Shown: positions 1 through 4,968 of the stretch, piece after piece
How positions within the stretch are numbered: the first letter of the stretch is position 1
Layout of the letters: each line of letters begins with the position of its first letter
DNA from: Cyanobacteria bacterium T3Sed10_376R1m
Lineage (GTDB): Bacteria; Cyanobacteriota; Cyanobacteriia; Cyanobacteriales; Cyanobacteriaceae
Length of the DNA: 5,442 nt
Reading direction: 5' to 3'
Assembly (NCBI GenBank): GCA_003566215.1
Contig: PXEJ01000138.1
Coordinates: 1 to 5,442 of the forward strand
Notes under the pieces: model-generated
Database searches by the model: none
Seen by the model: only the letters and a program-made list of their open reading frames with translations
What the model was told of the DNA's origin: nothing
Position numbers and translations under genes: made by a program

Positions 1-560
1 AAACGATTGGCTAAAGGAGCAAAAATTTCCTTAGTTTCCGTAGCGATTAATTTTTGTTTTTCCTCCTTCAAATAGTCAAGGGTGCGCATATTATGTAATC
101 TATCCGCTAGTTTCACCACTATTACTCTAATATCTTGTGCCATGGCCAAAAACATTCGTCGAAAATTCTCTGCTTGTCTTTCGGTTTTGTTATTAAAGTT
201 AAATTTAGATAGTTTAGTAACCGCTTCTACTAATTGACGTACATTTGAGCCAAATAATTCTTCGATATGCTCTGGGGTAATATCTTCATTGTCTTCTACC
301 ACATCATGCAAAAAACCAGCAGCAATCATCTCCGCATCCCCCCCCAAATCTCTTAACAATTCAGCAACGGCTATGGGATGAATAATGTAAGCCTCTCCTG
401 ATTTGCGAAATTGTCCTTCATGGAGATTGTAGGCATATTCAAAGGCTCGGCAAATCAAGTTATTATCGCTGTTATTTTGATCCCCTATTAAGCATTTATT
501 TAGCCATTCTGGAAGATGTATTTTTTTGGGTTGACTTTGGCGGGGAAGGGTAATAGTCAT
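1..560 (-). CDS. spoT: Bifunctional (p)ppGpp synthetase/hydrolase (RelA/SpoT homologue), N-terminal part, cut by window edge
   Basis: The first 186 residues of a RelA/SpoT homologue are visible; the remainder lies left of position 1. Long RSH enzymes make and degrade the stringent-response alarmone (p)ppGpp in the cytoplasm. The visible part is the HD hydrolase domain. R52, H61 (in IIHP), H85-D86 (in AGFLHDVVED), E89-D90, D153 and N157 (in KLADRLHNMRTL) match the metal- and substrate-binding residues known from streptococcal Rel, so the hydrolase looks competent. The synthetase, TGS and ACT domains cannot be seen, so synthetase activity is inferred from the family. The start is the ATG at 560; the chain begins MTITLPRQSQ and reaches the conserved HD fold without a large extension. 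No strong Shine-Dalgarno precedes it. It is divergent from the genes to its right across an AT-rich spacer. Cyanobacteria usually carry a single long RSH protein, named relA, spoT or rel; the symbol is conventional. Confidence 0.95.
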   Translation of the reverse strand, partial: MTITLPRQSQPKKIHLPEWLNKCLIGDQNNSDNNLICRAFEYAYNLHEGQFRKSGEAYIIHPIAVAELLRDLGGDAEMIAAGFLHDVVEDNEDITPEHIEELFGSNVRQLVEAVTKLSKFNFNNKTERQAENFRRMFLAMAQDIRVIVVKLADRLHNMRTLDYLKEEKQKLIATETKEIFAPLANR

Positions 561-727
561 GGTATTGATTAAGATAAATGTTAAATTGTGGATATTTTAA
601 AGATTAGGTTATTTTTTTTGTTTAATATTATCCTTGAAAAATTTATTTTAAATATGCCAATCAAACCCTTTTTATTTCTTTTGAAAGAGTTTTTTAAGTA
701 TTTTTACTAATTTTCAAGGAAGAGCTA
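561..727. other. AT-rich divergent intergenic spacer
   Basis: This is the spacer between the divergently read RSH gene and the small broken ORF starting at 728. It has no open reading frame of note on either strand and no confident promoter pair. A weak plus-strand candidate is TTGAAA at 681-686 with TACTAA at 705-710 (18-base spacing). It would place the transcript start almost on the Shine-Dalgarno at 717-724, so I do not call it. The notable structure is a 10-bp inverted repeat, listed separately. Confidence 0.5.
631..720 (+). promoter_or_regulatory. 10-bp inverted repeat whose right arm covers a Shine-Dalgarno site
   Basis: TCCTTGAAAA at 631-640 is the exact reverse complement of TTTTCAAGGA at 711-720, with 70 bases between. 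The right arm contains AAGGA, the core of the Shine-Dalgarno (AAGGAAGAG, 717-725 region) for the ATG at 728. If transcription starts left of 631, the left arm could pair with and hide the ribosome site. The pairing is seen directly; a regulatory role is inference. In AT-rich DNA a chance 10-bp match within 100 bases is not negligible, although these arms include four G/C positions. Confidence 0.35.
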
Positions 728-903
728 ATGAGAAAACACTTTATAATTAGAATCTTTGACAAGTAATATATCTTTTCTGGTTAATTTTGGCTGCACTGAT
801 ACCAAGACCACTTCTGGGTAACTATCTAGATACTATTACTTATATTATATCGTTGATGATTTTGATTTCCTTAGCTATCTTTAATTTTAAAGATAGTTCT
901 TAA
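728..903 (+). pseudogene. Frameshifted small membrane-protein gene (about 58 residues), family not recognised
   Basis: An ATG at 728 sits 3-4 bases after a strong Shine-Dalgarno (AAGGAAGAG). It reads MRKHFIIRIFDK and stops at TAA 764-766. A one-base backward step at 763 opens another frame, continuing VIYLFWLILAALIPRPLLGN and on to the TAA at 901-903. The joined product would be 58 residues with two hydrophobic stretches: about residues 13-24, and about 37-50 near the end. A turn (IPRPLLGNYLD) lies between them. The second frame has no ATG and is closed by TGA at 757, so it has no obvious start of its own. The protein-like composition on both sides of the break suggests one lost base in a real gene, or a sequencing error. 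I see no classical -1 slippery heptamer. The stop is 22 bases before the PatD-family start, so the two could share a transcript. Alternatively only the second frame is expressed, from a TTG at 787. Confidence 0.4.
875..896. repeat. Perfect 22-bp dyad (10-bp arms, 2-base centre)
   Basis: CTATCTTTAA at 875-884 and TTAAAGATAG at 887-896 are perfect reverse complements separated by TT. The dyad lies in the last codons of the broken small ORF and ends 29 bases before the PatD-family start. It could be a dimeric-protein operator for the downstream gene, or a weak mRNA hairpin. No T-run follows, so an intrinsic terminator is unlikely. The high A+T content lowers its weight. Confidence 0.4.
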
Positions 904-925
904 ATTGTAACGCAATATATACAAA

Positions 926-1282
926 ATGTTACCAAAATCACATTATTCTTTGCTTGAGGAATGGATTAAGCTACTAAAAATATTTCAAAGGGAGTGGGAT
1001 TTACAAAATCAAAATTATTATTATCAATCTCCTATTTGGCAAGATATTTTATTTTTTTTACAAGAAAAAATAGTTCCTTTTTCTGCTGATTTTGCCGATT
1101 CTAATGAAGCTAATTTATGGCAATCATGGCAGACAGAAACCCATCGTTATGTTCGTCTTCTAACCACGGATTTATTATTTTTTGACACGGCTAAACAACC
1201 TATGACCAAAAAAGTTAAACACTCTTTAGTTTCTCAACACTTAGAAAGTGCGATCGCCCTTAGCCAAAATATGATTAATTAG
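926..1282 (+). CDS. patD: PatD-family protein (heterocyst frequency control protein PatD homologue)
   Basis: This is a 118-residue soluble protein with no signal peptide or membrane segment, predicted mostly helical. I recognise the family by the central block WQSWQTETHRYVRLLTTDLL (65-84), followed by FFDTAKQP and a C-terminal helix ending in SQNMIN. This resembles the cyanobacterial PatD family, which is also typically about 110-120 residues. In filamentous Anabaena, PatD is NtcA-regulated, tunes heterocyst frequency and has been linked to FtsZ. Homologues also occur in unicellular species, where the role is unclear; a cell-division role here would be inference. The ATG at 926 has no evident Shine-Dalgarno, and translation may be coupled to the small ORF ending 22 bases upstream. 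No canonical NtcA site (GTA-N8-TAC) is visible upstream. A HIP1 octamer lies inside the gene at 1250-1257. The identification rests on remembered sequence resemblance. Confidence 0.65.
   Translation: MLPKSHYSLLEEWIKLLKIFQREWDLQNQNYYYQSPIWQDILFFLQEKIVPFSADFADSNEANLWQSWQTETHRYVRLLTTDLLFFDTAKQPMTKKVKHSLVSQHLESAIALSQNMIN
1250..1257. repeat. HIP1 octamer (GCGATCGC)
   Basis: This is an exact GCGATCGC palindrome, the highly iterated palindrome found in many cyanobacterial genomes. It lies within the 3' part of the PatD-family gene. It serves here as a taxonomic marker rather than a local regulatory site. Confidence 0.85.
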
Positions 1283-1300
1283 ATCTTAGGCTATCAATTT

Positions 1301-1328
1301 TTGGGGCATAACAGGTTTCTGTTATAAT
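1301..1328 (+). promoter_or_regulatory. Probable sigma-70-type promoter of the ferredoxin gene, with a palindrome over the -10 box
   Basis: TATAAT at 1323-1328 is a perfect -10 hexamer, 38 bases before the ferredoxin ATG. A poor -35 (TTGGGG, 1301-1306) lies 16 bases upstream. A perfect 7-bp inverted repeat, ATAACAG (1308-1314) with CTGTTAT (1319-1325) around a 4-base centre, fills the spacer and runs into the -10 box. A protein bound there would block the polymerase, so the palindrome is a candidate operator. No T-run follows, which argues against it being a terminator for the upstream gene. The ferredoxin ribosome site GAGGA follows at 1353-1357. Confidence 0.5.
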
Positions 1329-1365
1329 TGTTAAGAAATAATAAGCAACATTGAGGAAATAAAAA

Positions 1366-1590
1366 ATGCCCCATACCATTGTGACAGACATTTGTGAAGG
1401 AGTTGCCGATTGCGTTTCAGCTTGTCCTGTTGCCTGTATTCACGAGGGAGAAAGCAAAAATACTAAAGGTACAGATTGGTTTTGGATTGACTTTGACACC
1501 TGTATTGACTGCGGAATTTGTTTACAAGTTTGCCCAGTAGAAGGTGCTATTTTGGAAGAAGAACGTCCAGAATTGCAAAAAACCCCTTAA
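1366..1590 (+). CDS. Bacterial-type 4Fe-4S ferredoxin, 74 residues
   Basis: This is a small cytoplasmic iron-sulfur electron carrier. The first cysteine group is C10-x5-C16-x3-C20-P-x2-C24 and the second is C46-x2-C49-x2-C52-x3-C56-P. The arrangement resembles the bacterial seven- or eight-iron ferredoxins. Relative to the FdxA pattern (two cysteines C-x2-C before CVxxCP), the first group has only one cysteine, C10, in a shortened segment. The type of the first cluster (3Fe or 4Fe) therefore cannot be told from sequence; the second motif is fully 4Fe-4S. The opening MPHTIVTDICEGVADCV and the block GTDWFWIDFDTCIDCGICLQ are typical of a conserved cyanobacterial ferredoxin, which I believe corresponds to the short bacterial-type one of Synechocystis (Fed8/ssr3184, from memory). 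Its redox partner is unknown. Start: ATG at 1366, with GAGGA 8 bases upstream. It is 33 bases before the natE-like gene and probably co-transcribed with it. Confidence 0.92.
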   Translation: MPHTIVTDICEGVADCVSACPVACIHEGESKNTKGTDWFWIDFDTCIDCGICLQVCPVEGAILEEERPELQKTP

Positions 1591-1623
1591 AATTAGTTGG
1601 ACATTAGAAGTTAGCGAAAAAAA

Positions 1624-2343
1624 ATGACCAATTTGCTGGAAGTTAAAAACGTTTATGCAGGGTATATAAAAGATCTAAATATCTTACAGGGTATCAATTT
1701 TAAAATTGAATCTGGGGAATTAGTTACAGTGATAGGACCTAACGGAGCTGGAAAATCTACCCTTGCAAAGACTGTTTTTGGCTTACTCACCCCCAATCAA
1801 GGAGAAATTATTTTTAAAGGTCAAAATATTGCTGGTTTAAAACCTAATGAGATAGTAAAGTTAGGAATGTGTTACGTTCCTCAAATTGCCAATGTTTTTT
1901 CTACCTTGACGGTAACAGAAAATTTGGAAATGGGCGCTTATACTCTCTCTGGTTCTTGTAAACAACAAAAAGAGCTTATCTATACAATGTTTCCTAAACT
2001 CAAGGAAAGAGCAAAACAAAAAGCAGGTACTTTGTCTGGGGGTGAGAGACAAATGTTAGCCATGGGTAAGGCTTTGATGTTAGAACCAGATTTACTCTTG
2101 TTGGATGAGCCTTCTGCTGCCCTTTCTCCTATCCTTGTTAATGATGTTTTTGAGCAAATTAAAGCTATTAATGCCACTGGCAAGGCGATTGTATTAGTAG
2201 AACAAAATGCTAAAAAAGCACTAATGATGGCCCATCGGGGTTATGTTCTCGAAAGTGGACGAGATGCTATCGAGGGTAAGGGATCGGATTTATTAAACAA
2301 TCCTCAAGTAGGGGAGCTATATTTAGGCACTAGCTCCCATTAA
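1624..2343 (+). CDS. natE: ABC transporter ATP-binding subunit, LivF/NatE type (neutral or branched-chain amino-acid uptake)
   Basis: This is a 239-residue ATPase, the normal length for LivF-type subunits, acting on the inner face of the plasma membrane. Walker A is GPNGAGKST (38-46), the Q-loop YVPQ (84-87, Q87), the signature LSGGERQ (137-143), and Walker B LLLLDEP (157-163, D161-E162) followed by the D-loop SAAL. The switch position reads LVEQN, with Gln in place of the usual His, which is normal for LivF-like proteins. The opening VYAGYIKDLNILQGINF and GMCYVPQIANVF resemble Synechocystis NatE (slr1881, from memory), an ATPase of the N-I neutral amino-acid permease. The partner genes natA-D are not in this window; in cyanobacteria nat genes are often scattered. 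LivF or UrtE naming is the alternative. The Shine-Dalgarno is weak. The gene sits 33 bases after the ferredoxin stop and ends 9 bases from the convergent GldG-family gene. Confidence 0.88.
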   Translation: MTNLLEVKNVYAGYIKDLNILQGINFKIESGELVTVIGPNGAGKSTLAKTVFGLLTPNQGEIIFKGQNIAGLKPNEIVKLGMCYVPQIANVFSTLTVTENLEMGAYTLSGSCKQQKELIYTMFPKLKERAKQKAGTLSGGERQMLAMGKALMLEPDLLLLDEPSAALSPILVNDVFEQIKAINATGKAIVLVEQNAKKALMMAHRGYVLESGRDAIEGKGSDLLNNPQVGELYLGTSSH

Positions 2344-2865
2344 GATTAAATTTTATCGACTTCGTTTCCACCATGTAACTATGGCGACAGTTAAACCCAA
2401 AAAGGGAATAATAAATAAAGCTAACCATGAGATTAATCCAGCTTGAAATTCTCCTAAATTAAGACGGCGATTCGTGGGAATTTTGGGGCTGATAGAAAGA
2501 GTTGTTTCTTCGTCCGAGGCTAACCAACCAAGGGAATTAAATAATAGATCACTGTTTAGCTGTTGGGAAAACCAGCCGTTAGTGGCAAAGTTAGAATTAC
2601 CAATAACCACCATTTTAGTTTCTGGGGGAGGAGTTGATGAACTAGGGACAGTGAGGGGATTGGCTTCGGGTTGATTTATGGTGGGGGGCTGAGGCAAATC
2701 TCCTTGGAGGGGATTGATTTCAGGTGATGTTTGTGTGGATGAGGGGGGAGTTATTTCTTCTGGTTCAGGGGTGTTATTTTCGCTGTTCGGTACGGCAGAG
2801 TCAGGATTAGTTTTAACTAGGGCATAGGCAATATTTAATGGGCCTGGAAGATCTTGTTCTGGATT

Positions 2866-2868
2866 TTA
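2866..2868 (-). other. In-frame TAA (codon 394) inside the GldG-family gene
   Basis: The coding sense reads ...QETIE, TAA, NPEQDLPGPL..., with the same frame open on both sides (393 codons before, 170 after). One C-to-T change from CAA (Gln) would produce it. No frameshift is needed to join the halves. A TTG at 2697 could in principle restart translation of the last 114 codons, but no Shine-Dalgarno supports this. Confidence 0.85.
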
Positions 2869-3208
2869 TTCGATGGTTTCTTGGGTGATGTCACTTTCTG
2901 CCCAAGTTTGAGGTGAGGTGATAACGAGGGGGGTGGCTTCTATGTTTTCGGTGGGTTGGGTTAATATTGCCCTTGCTAGGGGAAAGATGCTGATGCCGTC
3001 GCCAAAGTCTTGGGTAATGGGATGGTTGCCATAGTCAACGGCAAGGGTGACAGAAGGGCCTAGTCCGAAGATTTCTCCTGCTCCTGAAGCGTCAACAACT
3101 AAGCCATCATGAAGTACTATACCCCAATCCACAAAAAGGGCATCAAGACTTGAGGGTGTTGTGGCGTTATACATTACCAATAGACTCCCTCCGTTTTGGA
3201 CATATTGT

Positions 3209-3216
3209 GCGATCGC
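3209..3216. repeat. HIP1 octamer (GCGATCGC)
   Basis: This is the second exact HIP1 palindrome of the window, within the GldG-family gene. Like the copy at 1250, it supports a cyanobacterial origin for this stretch and gives no sign that the broken gene came from a distant source. Confidence 0.85.
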
Positions 3217-4107
3217 ACTTATTTCTCCTTCTAATAATTCCCTCGAAGCACTACTAACCACCACAACATCAGCATTGGGAGGAATTAAGGGAGTGGTGGC
3301 AAGATTAAGAGATTGCACCACATAACCTCTTTCGCTCAAGCGATTAACAGCTTGGGAAAAACTATTTTCTCCTTCTTCTAGGGTTGGTTCTCCATGACCT
3401 TGTACTATATATACGATGGGTTGTTCTGTCCGTTGTACCTGTGATATGGCATTAGTTAGAGCTATTTCTGTTAAAGGATTGTTAGGAGATAGTACCTGTA
3501 CCAATTGTTTTGTGTCTGCAAACTGAACATATACTTCCCCTTGTCTTTGGACATTAAATTCTTGAGCCAAGCGGATATTTACTTGTGGGTCAATAAATTC
3601 AAACTCGAATAGGTTATTATTACGGCTATAATCTTCTAATAAATTGCGATCTCTAGGATTGGGTGGAGTCTCGAACACATAAACCTTTAGAGGTTGATTG
3701 AGATTTTTAACTAACTCTTGAGATTGGGAAGAAAGAGTAAAAAGTTGATTTTCTGTTAAGTCAACACTGAAAGAATAGTTTAGCCCCAAGTAGTTAATTA
3801 CTCCCAAAATAAGAATAAAAGCGAGGGTAGCAACTAACGCATTTGTACTAGCTTCCGTTGATCTCATACCCCAAAAACCCTTTTGACGATAAAGATACCC
3901 AACCAACAAAACAACTAAAATAATTATGCCTAAAAGGGAGAGAATAAAGCCAATAGTTGAGGCAGTTTCTGACAACAAACCAGTTACAATCCCCGCAGAT
4001 ACAAGAAAAATCGCTCCAAAAAAGAAATAATTATTATACTTAGTCATATTTTAAAAGTTATAGTCAAAAAATTCGTCGTCAATAAGAGTATTTAAAGGTT
4101 GGTTTTA

Positions 4108-4182
4108 TTAATTAATCTCTTGGGTGATTAACAAAAAAGCAACAACATCCCCAATTTTAAACTTTAAGCTCCATCTTTGCAT
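4108..4182 (-). CDS. Possible tiny ORF (24 residues), unknown
   Basis: A minus-strand ATG at 4182 follows a well-placed Shine-Dalgarno (AAAAGG, then seven A). It runs 24 codons, MQRWSLKFKIGDVVAF and on, to TAA at 4108-4110. The middle (IGDVVAFLLIT) is hydrophobic but too short and charged to be a clear membrane helix. It lies between the decayed gene at 4272 and the start of the GldG-family gene, 60 bases upstream of the latter on the same strand. It could be a leader peptide, a small protein or the stub of a lost gene. I recognise no family, and it may be chance; the ribosome site is the main support. Confidence 0.22.
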   Translation of the reverse strand: MQRWSLKFKIGDVVAFLLITQEIN

Positions 4183-4271
4183 TTTTTTTCCTTTTATATG
4201 AAAAGTTAAGAAGATTTTATAAAAGGCAAATAGTAATAAGTTGATGTACTATTCAGTCCAGAGGGTTTATT

Positions 4272-4570
4272 ATGAGTCGAAAATAGTCTAAAGCATTTCA
4301 GGATTTTAAAAATTTACCACCGATAGAAAAAAAGAACAAATCATAATTCGTTGTAAAAAAGATAATTACTTATCTGATTTTGCTAAGGAAATTAAAAACT
4401 TTTAAAGTATCAGAGTTGTTGTAGTTTTTTTTAGAGCCTGAAAAAGAATTGATAGAAGAAGATTTAAAAAGAGGTCATATTTTAGTGAATTTGATATTTT
4501 TATTTCAGATTTTAAACGAGAAGAAAGAAGAAATGAATTGTCTCTTTCTGTAGTTTCTATTATTCAATAA
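4272..4570 (+). pseudogene. Decayed 99-codon gene of unknown family (two stops, three indels)
   Basis: A Shine-Dalgarno GAGGG (4261-4265) precedes the ATG at 4272. The frame reads MSRK, TAG (4284-4286), then SKAFQDFKNLPPIEKK. At the seven-A run 4327-4333 the frame shifts; one restored A gives EQIIIRCKKDNYLSDFAKEI and on to KNF. At TTTT 4400-4403 one extra T shifts it back to KVSELL, TAG (4422-4424), then FFLEPEKELIEEDLKRGHI. At TTTT 4480-4483 one missing T must be restored to read FSEFDIFISDFKREERRNEL and on to TAA at 4568-4570. With these three corrections the length is exactly 100 codons including the stop. The repaired protein would be soluble, charged and predicted helical, resembling small accessory or antitoxin-like proteins only in general character. 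I do not recognise it. It is convergent with rbcS and ends just before the rbcS terminator. Confidence 0.6.
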
Positions 4571-4577
4571 TTAATAC

Positions 4578-4608
4578 AAAAAAACCCCCTAAAAAAAGGA
4601 GGCTTTTT
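4578..4608 (-). terminator. Rho-independent terminator of the rbc operon
   Basis: Read on the minus strand, AAAAAGCCTCC (4608 to 4598) pairs with GGGGG plus a T-run (4589 to 4578) around an 8-base loop. The stem is 11 bp, counting two G-T wobbles, and runs directly into a T tract. It starts 22 bases after the rbcS stop. On the plus strand the wobbles become C-A mismatches, so the hairpin is weaker; this favours use by rbcS rather than by the decayed gene. Confidence 0.85.
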
Positions 4609-4629
4609 AAGAGTCAAAAGTTACAAAAC

Positions 4630-4965
4630 CTAGAAACGAGTAGTATTAGGTTTGTGAACAATAAAACTCATGGTTTGACATTGTTTGAGGTTGTCAAAAC
4701 CGATAACTCTGATATAAGAATCAGAATATTGACCTTTACACTCACGAACTTCGTTTAATACTTCCTGGGGAGAAACAGCATTAAATAAAGGTAATTTCCA
4801 AAGAGTCCAGTGGTGATCATTGGGTAAAGGATCTTTTTCAAATTCTACCGCAGGAATAAATCCTTGGTCGAGTAAGTATTGAACCTGTTTAACGATTTGT
4901 TGATCAGTTAAAGGGGGTAAATAAGAGAGAGTTTCGTAACGACGCTCTTTTGGTAAGGTTTGCAT
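4630..4965 (-). CDS. rbcS: Ribulose-1,5-bisphosphate carboxylase/oxygenase small subunit
   Basis: The small subunit of form IB Rubisco caps the L8 core at both ends in the L8S8 enzyme, which fixes CO2 in the Calvin cycle and is packed in beta-carboxysomes. At 111 residues it matches the usual cyanobacterial length; the longer N-terminus and hairpin loop of plant versions are absent. Recognisable blocks are [18 protein letters not shown] (7-24), [12 protein letters not shown] (50-61), [18 protein letters not shown] (75-92) and [11 protein letters not shown] (96-106). The start is the ATG at 4965, 3 bases after the rbcX stop; its ribosome site AAGGA lies inside the end of rbcX, so translation is probably coupled. 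A terminator follows 22 bases after the stop. Nothing looks damaged, unlike the neighbouring genes to the left. Confidence 0.98.
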   Translation of the reverse strand: MQTLPKERRYETLSYLPPLTDQQIVKQVQYLLDQGFIPAVEFEKDPLPNDHHWTLWKLPLFNAVSPQEVLNEVRECKGQYSDSYIRVIGFDNLKQCQTMSFIVHKPNTTRF

Positions 4966-4968
4966 GGT

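Larger units (their letters stand above)
2353..4047 (-). pseudogene. GldG-family ABC transporter auxiliary membrane protein, interrupted by an in-frame stop
   Basis: One frame runs from the ATG at 4047 to the TAA at 2353-2355, 564 codons, with a single TAA at codon 394 (2866-2868). The intact length would suit the cyanobacterial GldG-like family (auxiliary component of ABC-2-type exporters, GldG/ABC_transp_aux domain). The N-terminus has three membrane segments, about 7-25, 31-53 and 69-88, then the family hallmark DLTENQLFTLSSQS (96-109). A large domain outside the membrane follows, with IVYIVQGHGEPTL and ADVVVVSSASRELL. After the stop come NPEQDLPGPLNIAYALVKT, a Pro/Ser/Thr/Asn/Glu linker (about 414-477), MVVIGNSNFATNGWF (from 479) and a final membrane helix (536-558) ending KRSR. 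The translated product would be 393 residues without the C-terminal anchor. The partner permease and ATPase (usual neighbours) are absent here. No good Shine-Dalgarno precedes the start. It could be a very recent pseudogene, a functional truncation or a sequence error. Confidence 0.85.

Noticed and set aside
756..761. Perfect -35 hexamer TTGACA
   Set aside because: No acceptable -10 box lies 16-18 bases downstream; the best AT-rich match is at the wrong distance. It falls within the codons of the broken small ORF.
760..766. Programmed -1 frameshift in the small membrane-protein gene
   Set aside because: There is no X-XXY-YYZ slippery heptamer at the switch point and no evident stimulatory hairpin just after it; a lost base is simpler.
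818..922. Possible NtcA sites before the PatD-family gene (GTA...TAC at 818-833 and 907-922)
   Set aside because: Both have a 10-base gap between GTA and TAC, whereas NtcA requires 8 (GTA-N8-TAC).
1861..2183. Two overlapping minus-strand ORFs of 63 and 67 codons (1861-2052 and 1980-2183)
   Set aside because: They lie wholly inside the natE-like gene, whose motifs are unmistakable on the plus strand. Their products show no domain or ribosome site.
2474..2674. A plus-strand 66-codon ORF
   Set aside because: It is antisense to the C-terminal part of the GldG-family gene, which has family-like protein features, and shows none of its own.
4057..4082. Promoter for the GldG-family gene (TTGACG with TATAAC, minus strand)
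   Set aside because: The spacing is only 14 bases, too short for a normal sigma-70-type promoter.
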